Below are positions 23,478 through 36,268 of a stretch of 64,000 bases of DNA, piece by piece; positions within the stretch are counted from its first letter, which is position 1, and the number at the start of each line of letters is the position of its first letter. This DNA is from Allium sativum (taxonomy: Eukaryota; Streptophyta; Magnoliopsida; Asparagales; Amaryllidaceae), in contig CM060920.1 of NCBI GenBank assembly GCA_030737875.1, positions 482,762,861 to 482,826,860 on the forward strand, read 5' to 3'. Position numbers and translations under genes: made by a program. The notes below the pieces were generated by a model that was not told where the DNA came from, ran no database searches, and worked only from the letters and a program-made list of their open reading frames with translations.

Positions 23478-25379
23478 TGTAATGATACGCATTTTGCCCG
23501 ACCTTAATCGATCGATAGATCGACCAAGACCGTTCAAAACCCGCACACGTTAACTCTGGGAATACAACACATTAGAACACAACAGCAGACTTTTATTATA
23601 TCATGATAATATAACATCAGAGTACATCAATAAAATACAGCGGAAGATAAATTACAATATTTTAATACAATACAGTGCAATGGAAACAAAGTAACTAAGG
23701 CAGCGGAAGACAACTATGCTCTGGATACAGCTTTAAGCTTCAATCCAGGATCCTGCTTGAGATAAGAACCTGTAGACAAACTACTCGACTGCCCGTGTGG
23801 AAAAGAGGGAACCCGAGTTTGCAAAGGTGGAAACAAACAACGGGTCAGTCATGGGACTGGTGTGAGAATTCTTAACTTATTTTACTAATAACAATAAGGA
23901 AAATCCAAGGACCACTCCGCTAACGCGGAATGGGTTTACTCCAATGGATTGCCGGTGCATAAACTAAAGTAAATCGTTAAAACAACGCAATGCTTTTTAG
24001 AAAAATGAAACCATCATAAGACCCAAGTCCCGTCACACAATGCAACGCAAACCGGAGGATAGGGTTTTACCTTATAATGGTCAAAATTGCTTGATACGTT
24101 AAAACGGATTTGATATTATTATTAGTGTATATAAGTTTTCAATAATAGTTCAATCATAATGTATCAATGCTAGGACACATAGATACCATAATACTATGCT
24201 TCCATACTAGTAATACAATCAAAACCGCATGAGGTCGTATTGGAAATTGGGTTTCCATCATGAGTCAAGGCTAGGGAGGAGCTCCTTACAGATTCGAGAC
24301 ACTCTAGCTAATGCCTCAGGATCCCCCGCAGTGAACCCTTGGAAAGCTGCAGGGCCGGTCCACACATACAGCTTCGTAGATTGGCAATTCCTGAACACGC
24401 GTTTCCCAGTCCTATAGGACCTATCATCCGAGGCGCCTCATTCCATCATCCACATAAGTAAAATGTCAGGCCGTGTTAAAATCCAAACACCACTTCTAGC
24501 TAGAATGAAACGTGCTGCTCTCCCTGCGTTCCCTTCTCCCGTTTTAGACTCCTCCGGTGTGTGAGGCTCGCGAAGTCACGCTACACACAAAGCTATGCCT
24601 AAACAAGTTATGCTTTGATCATCCCACATGGCCTGCTTTTCAACAAAGCCTTGATCATATGCATCTTAGCATGCCACATCGTCACTCCATATCACACTAC
24701 CATTCCTTTGCCGAAATATATGAACGGGTGTTAAGCAAGAGAATAAATTCTCTGCCACCAAACATCCATACATTCGACAGAAGATTAATAACATGATATT
24801 TAATGGAGTACGATGTCAGACACACAATCCATTTATAAGCTTATGCTCTGGGTCTGAGCGAAAGCCAAATCCGTACAAATCAACACTACGTCCGGACGGC
24901 CACCACTGTCGCCCCTTCAAGGTAGCTACTCCAATCACGGGCATCAGCAGTCGTCGTCCATTCGATATGAAGATCGTCGGTCTTCAATCGCCGTCTTCAA
25001 CTCTTGAATTTTAAACGTCGTTCAAATTATTTGGAATGAGATAGACTCGGACTTTCCAAATAATTCTCGTATATATATAAGTTGGAAATCATTTCATATC
25101 GTTATTAGTAATTTGTAACGATTTATCTTTATTTTTATATATATATAAATAATTAAATTCCATTTCATTAACGTAATTACATAACAAGTAGTGAATGTTT
25201 TGCTTCATAACCTATCGAAATGTTTATAATGTGTAATGAAATTTATTTTATTTCATTACATTTTGCTAACGAAAAACAATCCTATTCGTATATACAATAT
25301 TAACGTACAATGTACACACCATAATGCTTATTTTTATGTTCATACACATACACATCTTATACATAACAATGTACATTTT

Positions 25380-26050
25380 CTTGTTTCATCCTTCGAATTA
25401 CACAAAATGTATTTTGTGTATCATACCAATTCCAACAAAAATAGGCATTCTTGTGTTTCATTTCAATTTCAACAAACGAATATTTTTGTTCATCCACTTT
25501 TACTTCTACAAAACTGAGTATTTTTGTTTGTTTATTTCAATGTAACAAAATTGATAATTTTGTTATCTTTTCAATGCAAAACAAAAAAATAATAATTTTA
25601 CATTACAAACAAAACGATAATTTTGTGTGCTAATCTATTTACATGAAAATGAAATATCCATATTTTTAATCTTTTTAATGAAAACCTAATTCATTAAAAT
25701 ATAAATTTCATATCCTTATTCTTTTTAGTTAAAATCCAATTACATAAAAATGTAATTTCGCACTTTTAATCTACATGCATGAAAGAATGAAATTTTCCCC
25801 TTTTTAATCTAATTTACATTAAAATGTAAACTTTTCTTTATTTATATCAATTACATAAAAAAATGTAACTTTTACCTTTAATCTTAATTTCACAAAAAAT
25901 GTAAATTTCTTACTTTTGGTTTTAATTACATAAAGATGTAACTTTCTTTATTTCTTTTAATAAAAATATAAATTTCTTCTTTTAATCTAATTACACAAAA
26001 ATGTAATTTTTCATCCTTTAATTTAATCACATAAAAATGAAAAATTTTCA
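25380..26050 (-). repeat. AT-rich minisatellite with a hairpin in each unit (LTR G)
   Basis: Units of about 35-45 bp each contain a small perfect inverted repeat whose sequence varies: ACACAAAAT/ATTTTGTGT (25400-25419), AACAAAATT/AATTTTGTT (25544-25564), then several TTACAT/ATGTAA or TTACATT/AATGTAA units between 25740 and 26030. Between units the sequence is roughly 'ttctttttaatcta'. Confidence 0.75.
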
Positions 26051-26113
26051 TTCTTTTAAACATGACAGTGAAAATAATGTTCATTTTCTATTTAACTATT
26101 TGTATTTTAATAT

Positions 26114-26219
26114 GGGCCAGACCTCTCACATTAGGCCTGCAACTTGTGGATGCTGGATAGGCCGGTCGGTTCTGGGCGGACTTATCCCACAAGTTGGGCT
26201 CAACCTCGTGTCTTGGCCC
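26114..26219 (-). ncRNA. Two-stem structured motif G1
   Basis: On the plus strand the outer arms are GGGCCAGAC (26114-26122) and GTCTTGGCCC (26210-26219). The inner stem is AACTTGTGG (26141-26149) with CCACAAGTT (26187-26195). On the minus strand it has the same ACACGAGGTT, GACCGGC and AATGTGAGAG elements as the Tekay-like LTR motif, although the two LTRs are otherwise unrelated. Confidence 0.5.
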
Positions 26220-26234
26220 AATTTGTATTTGCGC

Positions 26235-26337
26235 ACTTGGACCTCTCACATTAAGCCCAACATTTGTGGCTGCTGGATATGCCGGTCGGGTCCGGGCAGA
26301 CATCCACCACAAATGTAACCTAACCTCGTGTCCAAGT
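26235..26337 (-). ncRNA. Two-stem structured motif G2
   Basis: The outer stem ACTTGGAC (26235-26242) with GTCCAAGT (26330-26337) is a perfect 8-bp pair. The inner stem is ACATTTGTGG (26260-26269) with CCACAAATGT (26307-26316), 10 bp. The minus-strand apex reads GCCCGGACCCGACCGGC. It is in tandem with G1. Confidence 0.5.
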
Positions 26338-26479
26338 ACAATTGTAATTTTTAATTATGATTATAAATACTTTAATTAAAATTATTTTAAATGTTCTTTA
26401 TTAAAATAATCATCATACTAAAAATTCTCTTTATATATTCCAATCTTTCTATTGTAATAGTAAAGCCCAGTCTTTTAAT

Positions 26480-27000
26480 GTAACCTCTTTATATATATAA
26501 AAAGGTACTTTTACATAAATATGTACTCTTACATAAACATGTTTCTTTTATATAAATATGTTTCTTTTTCATATAGAAATGAACCCTTACATAAAATGAT
26601 TATTTTATTTTCATAACGTATTGAAGGTGGCATTTTTAATGTACAAGTATTGAATTCAATAAATTATTATCTTGTTTTCATTAGCATATGAAAGGTTATA
26701 TTGTTGGTGTACAAAAGTATAATCCGAGAAATGATTTTCATTAGCGTCAACAACTTGAATTCCCTTTCATTTTTTTTATATTACATTAAAAAGATAAATT
26801 TTTAATGTACTAATATTTTTGAATCCCAACATAAATGTTTATTTCTAACATAAATGTTCTTTCTAACATAAATATGCTTTCTAATCATAAATGACGTTCT
26901 TGAATTCTAACATAAATGACGTCATTTAATTAACATAAATGACAACTTTTTTATAATAACATAAATGTTTGCTTTACTTTCTTACATGAACGACTACTTT
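26480..27000 (-). repeat. Short ACATAAATG-type repeats (LTR G)
   Basis: Loose repeats of 'cttacataaatatgt' and 'ctaacataaatg' with 15-30-bp spacing. Non-coding. Confidence 0.6.
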
Positions 27001-27365
27001 TATTCTATTTCAACATTTTATGACAAAAATGTACTTTAAACTCTTCTATTCTTTTTGCATATAAAATGACAACAATAATGATACTTTAAGACCCATTCTT
27101 TTCACTACCACTAAACTGACGGTGGAATCAATTTTCTTTTTTTTTCCTTTTTTTTCAAAAATGATAGGGAAATCATCTTTTTAATTTGACAAAAAAATGG
27201 CGGTGAAAATATCACTTTTGTAATTTGACAAAAGTGACGGTGGAAATTCCTTCTTTGTAATTTGACAAAAATGACTGTGTAAATAATGTGCTTTCCTTTT
27301 AATCAAAATAAATGAATATTTTCATGTTACTACACTTAAGGTAAACATAAGTTTATTCTCAAATT

Positions 27366-27560
27366 TTAACTACGACGCTAATAATATGTTTATTTTTCTG
27401 ATTTCACGAATACGTTAAAAATATGATAATTTTTCTATCTTCATGAACGCGCTAAAGATTTTATAAATTTTCCTACTTTCATTAATGCGCTAGAAATGTG
27501 ATAATTTTCCTTATTTTCATTAACGCGCTAAAGATATGATATTTTTCTCTATTTTCACCT
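27366..27560 (-). repeat. Approximately 58-bp tandem repeat (LTR G)
   Basis: About three and a half units carry 'aacgcgctaaagatatgata' followed by 'ttttcttatttttc' and a 'tcattaa' stretch. It is followed (27570-27800) by a different repeat containing 'taatttggtgtcaa'. Both are non-coding. Confidence 0.75.
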
Positions 27561-28365
27561 ACATATGAGGATGACTTATAATTTTGGTGTCAATTTCATA
27601 ACAATATATTAGAACAACATATAATTTGGTGCCAAATGTCAAACCACTACTTATGAGAACATTATATAATTTGGTGTCAACATAAGGTATAAATTTTCGC
27701 ATCGTGATTCAAAACATGAAACAAAAATTATGTTATGGTGTCACATTCATTTCATGATCTAACCTAAAACATGTAACCAAAATTATATCTTTGGTGCCAA
27801 CAAATCTATCACGATTCAAATCCATACATAATACTTCATCAATAATTGATTCATTTTAATGAAAAACAATTCTATGTAAACTAACAAATTTAATTCTCTA
27901 ACACAAATGGTATTTTTAATTTACATGTCATGATTCTATCAAAGTGATGTTTTTAGTCTACATATAATGATTCTATCAAAGTGTTGTTTTTGTCCACACA
28001 ACATATTTCTAATCAGAATGGCTTTTGAAATCTAATATAACATTTCTATAAAATAAATGTTATTTTTAATCAAATAAACATCTAACTAAAATGCTTTTTT
28101 TTTCTTTTTTTTTAGCATAACATTTCTATAATATAATGGTATTTTTAAATCTGACCATAATCTAATTCAACAAAACATAAATAAATGATAATTTTATTTC
28201 TAACATAATAATCAATCACCTTAACAGATCATTCTAACAACATCAAACAAACCAAATCAAATTACATATATAACAACCTTAATTTAACAGCAGATAAAAA
28301 AATGATTTTTTTTACATGATTATAATCAATAAAGTTTAATTATTTTAAAAGAAAAGAATTCTCAC

Positions 28366-30124
28366 CTCGCTTGAGATTTAGTCTAAATTTGATCTTCTCT
28401 GTTTCAGAACTAGCCTGTCCCAAGTTGTAGATCTCTCTGATACGAGTGCAACGCAACTTACGGTTCGTAAATTGGATCTCGTACGAAGAAGATACGATAA
28501 ATTACACATTTGGTAATTTAGTAAATAATTAACTTAAATAATGAACTAAATTTTCCCTTTAACCTGTTAATCCAAATTCAGGCCGCCCTCATCATCTTCG
28601 TTCCAAGTATAAGGCGTTCACCGAAACGCATAGATTGATTTTCAAGTTATGTTTTGATCTGCCATTAGAGAAAGAAATGAGTAGATGCAAAATATACGTA
28701 CAATGAAAATTGGCTGACGAGGTGGAACTGAATTTTATTTGGCATATGTGTAGATGGTCCAATAGGAGAAATAAACAAATATTCCATTGCATTGATTCCT
28801 ATTAATTACAATTTTGGTTAAACATTCAATTTTAATTCCAATTATAAATTAATTAATTCCATTTCATTCAAATACATGAATATAAATTTTAATACTTAAC
28901 AAAACAAACCAAATTTTAATTTCAATTATGATAAATAAAGTTACTATTTTTCAAGTAAGTTGGATTTCATTAATTACAAATTCAAAATTGTATTTCAATT
29001 ATTAATTACACTAATAAATTTCCACAATCAATTACAAAATTAAATTATGAATTTATTAACCCAATTTAACATAAATAATTTAATATTTAATCCCAACTCT
29101 CAATAATTACCATATAAATCAATTGATAATTTAAATTTTAAATTCACATAAATAACGATACTTATTACCGGTGGATCTTCATTACACAAACAACGAACGT
29201 ATATTATTACCATATAAGTTAATTTAAAAATTTCAACATATATGAAATTCCAAATATGATTAAAATGGTTCTAGTTATAAATCTTATTTATGAGGACCCA
29301 AAATAGATCAATTACAGTTACATTTATTTATATGACATTTATATTTGTAGTTTCCATTTTGAAGCAATTAATTAATCTGCTGAATTTCCCATTTCAAATT
29401 TATTAGCATCCCAAAATCATAGTTATATTAACTACTATACTTGTTATATCATTAGGAAAAAGTTTAGAATCGAATCAAATTCTTCTTTCTTAAATTTAAA
29501 TTTAAATCCATATTAATCGTTTATTTTAATTTCCAATTTTATTATTAACGATATCAATATCTTTCCAATTACAAAACAACAAGTTATAAGTCTCTATGAA
29601 AACAATAAACATTAGTTAAAATTCATGATAAAATCTAAAAATTTATTATCTAACATTTAAGTCTCATAAATTTCATATTGATTTAAAATAGATAAAGAAA
29701 TGAAACATAACGGTTGTTATTTTAAAGTAATTCCAATCATATTCATAAATCTATAGTTTTCAAGCAAATACTATAAATATTAGCCAACTTTATTTTAATC
29801 AAAATAAAATTTAATCTTACTTAGTAAATCAAAATTTATTCCTATTAAATTCCAATTTTTATATTTCAATAATTATTTACACAAATCAAAATATTTAAAT
29901 ATTAAGTTTCAACTTTCAATATTTATAGATACAAACTAAATCAAAATTTCAAACTGCAGCGCTATTTCTAATTCCTTTTATAATTAAATAAAATTTATTC
30001 GTTTTAATTTTGATTAAAATAAATTTTTTATCGTTATTATTTAAATTATTTTATATTCTCAAAATTCATTAAAATTTTCTAAAATAAAATTTTTAAATTG
30101 GTTCAGAATTTGCGGGTTGTTACA
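28366..30124 (-). other. Promoter-side part of LTR G, no gene seen
   Basis: This AT-rich sequence upstream (minus strand) of the putative splice donor includes a moderately GC-rich stretch at 28380-28760 that may be the first exon and promoter. I could not fix a TATA box with confidence. The 28800-30100 part is simple AT-rich sequence without repeats of note. Confidence 0.5.
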
Positions 30125-30440
30125 CTAGAGATAAACTATCAGAACGTGGTTCCATACCTTATCATGTTGGAAATCCAATCTCCAATAAGCGCCCTGCTGT
30201 TTTTGATTTAATATTATATATGGAGCGTGAGATGCAAGCGTTCCGCTAGATTGATATTTATTTGATTTAGACACTATTATAATATCACTGGATTTGATGT
30301 TAAAAATATTTTTGGTTATCGTCAGGTAAAAACCATCCGTGTTTATGTGTGGATCGGTCTTATGATTATCATTTCTTCGAAAGGATTTTGAAAGTTAAAC
30401 AAATGATTGGAGTTTACTCGCACCAGTCCCATGACTGACC
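30125..30440 (+). repeat. Element E 5' LTR, segment 4
   Basis: It starts with the second CTAGA of G and ends with the first GACCC of D, within the family box ending CCATGACTGACCC. It aligns to the 'ggagcgtgagatgcaagcg' region of I, D and F. Confidence 0.9.
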
Positions 30441-31722
30441 CTGTAACGACCCATATTTCTTTCAATCAAATATTTAAATAGTCGGGATATTAATGGGATT
30501 TAATATTGAATTTGTTAGCACGGCTAAATCAAAATTTAAAATAATCGCTATTAAAATCGTTTCATTTAACTATGAATATTAGACGATTTTATGTAAATGA
30601 AATATTATTTAAAACCAGGACGTTTAAATGTTCATTTTTGAATTCTGTATAAATAGAAAATGAAGAGGGAATATTGGCTCAATATTAATGCTAAAGTTAT
30701 GTACAGGTCAAGGAAACTGAAAGACTACAGTGAGTTATAAACATCTTAGTTTGTAGAAGAAAGCAAGAGAATTGATTTCTGTTACCATTAACTATAGTAA
30801 TACCAATAGATATGGTAGTGTACAGGGTTCCTTATGTAAGTCCTATACTAGAACGGTAAGAAATAAAGATGATTTCAATAAATTCTTCCATTTACATTTG
30901 ACCTTCTTTTCTCAATGAAGAATAGTGTTTTTTTTTCATTGATATTTGGCCACTTTCCGAGGCAGGATTTACGTTTAAGCTAAATTTGATAAGGTGACCT
31001 TTATATTGACTTTGCAAACCATTCAAATCTGCAGGAAACTCACAAAAGGAAATGAAGGAAAAAGAAAAATAAAAATAAAAACAAACAGTTGAACTTTTGC
31101 ACAGGAAAAAAGGAACAACTAATGAAATAAAAGTAAACAGCTAAGAGGAAAATCAAATACATGAATATTTACCATCAAATCTTTATAGACAATGAATTGG
31201 CACTATAAACTGTCGAGAATCCATATAAAAATACACTGGGACTGCTACCATAAATTTAAAAACCAAATACAGAATCTATAGAGTACATATTTTCAAATTT
31301 CTGTAAACAAATCCATAACTTCACTATCATCAAATCCATTCACGTGGTAAAGTCTGATCTCTTCTTTTGGCCAACACTTTAATCAGGAAATCTCTGTGCA
31401 ACCATCACTGTTGCCATCACTGGGGAAAGCAATATCTAGAAAAAATAAGGGAAAAAGAAAGGAATAGGGTTAGAGTAGTATCTAATCCCATCAACAGCTA
31501 GCAAGAAACAAGACAATACATAAATTAAGAAATTAAAATCAGAACATGAGTAGCTAGAAGAAGATATAGCTAAACAGCTATATATAATATAAACACCCAA
31601 AAAAAAATCAATAAACAAAATCGATGTATATCTTCATCTACATACGAGCTGATTTAACAATACAGTGGACAGCACAGGAAATGATCAAGGGTAAGCTAAG
31701 CATGTGAATATACTGTACCTAA

Positions 31723-31756
<34 letters not shown>

Positions 31757-31892
31757 TTTGTACAACCAAATTAGCTTATATATATTCATATATATAGCCG
31801 AATAAATATATATATCTACACTGCAATGTATGTATTTATTTTCTCAAAAATCGTGTTCATGAACAGGTGAATATCAAAGCTGTACCATAAAA
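30441..31892 (+). mobile_element. Solo giant LTR D, left part
   Basis: It starts TGTAACGACCC after GACCC (30436-30440). The other end is at 51314, followed by GACCC (51315-51319). Element C interrupts D at TAAAA (31888-31892, repeated at 47279-47283). This left part is U3: AT-rich with a long (TA)n run near 31727-31755 and no gene. Without C, D is about 5.5 kb. Confidence 0.9.
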
Positions 31893-33707
31893 TGAGACGA
31901 CCCGAATTCCCGTTCAGACGGAAACAGGGCTATCTTTGGAATATAACACAGAAACAGATAATAGCAGAACAAAATTAAACAAATACACCAGATAATGAAC
32001 AACAAAATATACTGGATAAAAGTAATCATCAGAGTTACACAGTATACAGGATCTTACTTAGTACAAATACAGTTCAGCTATACATAAATGTCTACAGCGG
32101 AAATAAACAAAATATGTACAATAGGAGCTGAACAGCATAAAAAGAAATAAATGATAGAATCCATCTTCAGCTCCAGCTATCCAGAAAGAACCAGCTAAAC
32201 CTGAATACAAGGCTGCCCGTGTAGAAAAAGGGGCACCCGAGTTTGAGAGTGAAACAAACTACGAGTCAGTCATGGGACTGGTATGAGAAATCTACTCAAC
32301 ACATATATATAATTTGGCTAATCACAGGACCACGCCACTTTCGTGGAACGGGTTTACTCCATTGGATTGCCAGTGCTTTAAAACAAATCTTTCTTTTAAA
32401 CATCGCTATGCTTTTTATAAAAATGAAACCATTATAAGACTCAGTTCCCATCACACAATGCAACGCAAACCGGAGGATAGAGTTTTACCTTATAATGGCC
32501 AAAATATGATTGATACGAATAAAACAAAGGCATTTGATATTATTGCTAGTGTTAATATGTTTTGAAAACAATTTCAAATCATAACTATCAATCATAGACG
32601 GCATGGGTACCATATATCATGTCGCCATATATATACAATCAAAACCGCACGATGTCGTATTTGGAAATTGGATTTCCGTCATGAACCAAGGCAAAAGATA
32701 GTCCTTACCGAATTCGAGACTGCCTAGCCCGAGCCTCAGGGTCAGAGCGCATCGACCCTTGGATCGTCAGGGCCGGTCCACCGATGTGGATTAAAATGCC
32801 TGAACACTGCGTTTCCCCGCCCTTTGGGGCGTAAATGAGCCAACGAATGACTCCACCGGACCCGGATCGTCCGATCAAACCGAGGCGCCTCGCAACAGCA
32901 ACAACCACATAGGTGAAAAGTATATAAATGTCAGGGCTGGTAGGTCACTGACACCACCCTAGCTAGGAAGAAACGCAGGCCCTCCCTGATGTCCTCTCCC
33001 GTTTTAGGTTCATACCGGGGTGTGAGGCTCACGAATTCACGTTATACACAAAGCTACGCCACACAGGCGGTGCTTTGATCATCACCACAAGACTTTGCTT
33101 TTCAACAGAAGCCCTGATCACTGCATCTTAGCATGCCACACAGGCAATTCACACCGTGCAACTGATGGCTATCAATCACACAGAACAAATTCCAATGTCG
33201 GACACACAGTCCATTTACAAGTCCGTTCTGGGTCTGAACGAAACCGGAGGCACTAAATACCTCGCAAACCCTTCGATCAACACGTACGTCTGAACGATCA
33301 CCACTCATTATCCATATTTCGGGATGCCTCCCAATCAGGACCTCGGTTACCATCCAAACGAGGTGAAGATCTCCGGTCTTCGACCGTCGTCTTCATCTTC
33401 GAATTTCAATCGTCGGTCAATTATTCGAAATGAGAATTAACTCGGCCTTTTCGAATAATCCACGTATATTTAGAATTTCAATTCGATTTATTTCAATGGT
33501 TAAATTATTCGACAACACCAATTCTGTTCTTTAATGTAATTTTCACACCAAACACATTCAACCATCAAATATCACATAAATCAAGCAAATTCAGTTTATT
33601 TCCACTCCATATTGTTTATGGTATTTTATAACTATTTATCGCTATTTTTATTTATTTTAAAATAGCTCATTTATTCAAAACGACGCTTCGGGCCATGACG
33701 CGGCCGT

Positions 33708-34190
33708 GGCGCTGTTTTTCTTCAGATTTGATTTACACATATCTGAAAATCTAACCGTTGGATCTTCATAAAATTTACATCATTAGAAAGGTCTTTTCAA
33801 AACGAATCCAACGGTTCCAGTTTCGGGAAAATCCGACGGTCGGATCTCCCGGTACAATCGTTTGAATTTTCGATTTCAAAATACGAACTGCAGCGTCGTT
33901 CTTCGATTAAATATATAATTATATTTATATATATATATAAATATAATCGCTTCTGGCGCTGTTTTTCTTCAGATTTGAATTAAACATTCCAGACAATCCA
34001 ACCGTTGGATTTTTACAAAGTTGGTGCCGTTGGAAAGATTATTCCAAGGCGAACCCGACGGTTGAGGTTTCGGGAAAATCCAATGGTCGGATTTCCCGTA
34101 CTAGTCGTTTGAAATCACGGTTTCAAAATACGAACTGCACGGCTTCGTTTCGTTTTAATTTTATTTATATTTATATAGTTATATAAATAT
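33708..34190 (-). repeat. Tandem 247-bp duplication inside the C LTR
   Basis: Units start at 33708 and 33955, both with GGCGCTGTTTTTCTTCAG. Each has an inverted repeat, perfect in the first (AACCGTTGGAT at 33753-33763 and ATCCAACGGTT at 33806-33816). The other LTR has the same pair from 43802. Confidence 0.85.
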
Positions 34191-35559
34191 AGTTCATTCA
34201 ATGATTTCCATATCGTTTTCACTTCAAATATTTTCCTAACACCTTAAAATTTTGGAAAATTTCGCCATAACCTCCCCTGCACCGGGAGCATCGGGAAATT
34301 GCAAATAGCTTTCCCGGTCCTTCTAATCTCAAAAAGAAAAAGAAAAAGCCAAGCGGCTAGCCAACAGGCTCATAAAATCATCACCCAAACAAAGCAGTAA
34401 ATGTGTACCTATTTGTCGGGCACAAAATTTTATTCCTCTTCTCTAGCCCCTTTGCTATAACCTGTTCAATGAATATGCATGTACATATATGTACAGTTCT
34501 TATCATTTATCATTTTCTATTCAACTTCATATTTGATTTCTATTTGGTTTAAAAACACCATTCATTCTAATGTTACATAAATAGGTGCAAATCATTTCAT
34601 TAGCTAATTAATGAATATTTCAACTCATATATGTTTATTTTGAACAAGTGGCTATTTTTAACACTTCACATTTCAACGATTTCTGCATACAATAAAAATG
34701 TGATTTTTATTGTAAAACGATTTATTTCAAAACACTATTTTTCTATATAGTTCATATAGTCGATAAAAGGTGATTTTTATTATCAACAATTTATTTCAAA
34801 ATATGAATACCATTCAACACATGAATTTCTAATCAACGAATGAATATCAATTCAACACATGAATGTTTTCTATGCAATGAATAAATATAGTTTAAGCATA
34901 TGAAAATAATTCAAACACACGAATATTATTCAAAATTTCGGCAGCATAACGGCAGGGTAGTTAAACCGGGACCGTCCCTAGTACGGCTCCTCGCTCTACC
35001 TTAAAACCTCGCGGTTTTTGACAATGGGGATCATGCATCTAGTTCGCACGCAGGCGGCATGTATATATTTATTTCATTTCCACAAACTAATCCGATGTGG
35101 TTTCAACCAAATATTTTTCAACCACAAATGGGTATTTTTCAACCACAATCAACCAATATCAATCACAAACAATCCCAAACAATCATTCGCTATCAATCAA
35201 TTTTCACAACCATTTCAACCAATAAATATCGTCCATGGTTTGTGGACGAGGGGCGTATATATATATATATAGATATATATTTATATATAGCAATTCACTT
35301 TCATTTCACACATATATAATATTTTTAAATCAGAAATCTCACCAATAGCTATCCAACTACGCGACACTTCACTTAGAGAAATCTTCGCCAATCTCGCCTT
35401 TTTGTCGCTTTCGCCCGTATTCTCTACATATGTAAAAATCGAATTTTTACGATGCTATTCAATATATAAAAATCGAATTTTTACTACGCTATTCAATATA
35501 TAAAAATATGATTTTTACTTCGACTTTCAAAAAAAAAAATCTGATTTTTCTTTTTAAAG

Positions 35560-35935
35560 TTCAAATCTTTTTCCATTCTAAAGCTCAAACCTTTTTCTCT
35601 TTGAAGTTAAAACCTTTTTCTTTTTAAAGTTTAAACCTTTTCTATTTAAAGTTCAAACCTTTTTCTAAAAATCAGTTTTTATATGCTTTTGAAAATCAGT
35701 TTTTATATGCTTTTGAAAATCAGTTTTAACTTCTTTAAAATCAGTTTTTACTTTTAAACAAATCAGATTTAAAATCTTTTAAAAATCAGATTAAAATTCT
35801 TAAAAAAAATCAGTTTAAAAATCCTTTAAAAATCAGTTTAAAATTCTTTTAAAAATCAGTTTAAAAATCTTTTTAAAATTCAGTTTAAAAATCTTTTTAA
35901 AATTCAGTTTAAAAATCTTAAAAAAAATAAAACAG
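35560..35935 (-). repeat. Short T/A-rich repeats after the donor (C LTR)
   Basis: Plus-strand units 'aaagttcaaacctttttct' (about five) are followed by 'aaaatcagtttttatatgc' and 'ttaaaaatcagtttaaaa' units. The other LTR (45650-45985) lacks about one unit. Confidence 0.85.
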
Positions 35936-36004
35936 TATTAACCTTAAAAAAAACAGCATTACAGAATTAAAATAAAAATAAATAAAATAAAATAAAATAC
36001 TTAC

Positions 36005-36268
36005 ATTCCTGCGAAGAAAAAAAAAGAGGGGGAACTGAGGAAGATGTCGGCGGTAGGAGGTGCTGGAGGTGGTGCGGTCGGCGGTGGGAGGTCGTCGGCT
36101 GGGAGGGCTCTCGAATCGCGTCGCGATGGGAGGGTTCGAACAGGGAGGAGCAGGCGAAGCGGACGGAGGGGGCGGCGATGTCTTTGTCTTCGTCGGAGCT
36201 CGGGTGGTGCGGCGATGCTTCAGGGCGTCGATCGATACTTTTTAGGGTTTTCCCCCTTTTTTTTTCTC
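36005..36268 (-). promoter_or_regulatory. Promoter-proximal GC-rich first exon of C (3' LTR copy)
   Basis: On the minus strand a TATA-like ATTTAAATA (36277-36269) is followed by AAAACCCTAAAAAGT, about 200 bp of GC-rich DNA, then a T-tract and the donor GAAT|GTAAGTA (36004). The upstream (minus-strand) side has a G12 tract on the plus strand (36283-36294). The glycine/arginine-rich plus-strand frames here are composition shadows. Confidence 0.55.

Larger units (their letters stand above)
23478..30124 (-). mobile_element. Solo giant LTR G (6647 bp), minus strand
   Basis: Its ends on the plus strand are TGTAATGATACGC and GGGTTGTTACA, flanked by perfect CTAGA repeats (23473-23477, 30125-30129). 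Orientation comes from the box that reads CACCAGTCCCATGACTGAC on the plus strand in E and F and is reversed here (near 23850). No primer site, gag or pol is present. It is a chain of AT-rich minisatellites plus a structured motif pair. On the minus strand there is a donor-like GCGAG|GTGAGAA (28365) and an acceptor-like CACACGGGCAG (23789), which would bound an intron of about 4.6 kb. Confidence 0.92.

Noticed and set aside
25236..25633. Overlapping 60-93-codon frames as membrane peptides
   Set aside because: They follow from the AT-rich repeat composition (Phe/Ile/Tyr-rich); three frames overlap in the same minisatellite.
32243..32565. Short plus-strand frames repeated at 42337-42659
   Set aside because: They recur only because the LTRs are duplicates. 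They overlap each other in different frames and lie in the C LTR near the acceptor.
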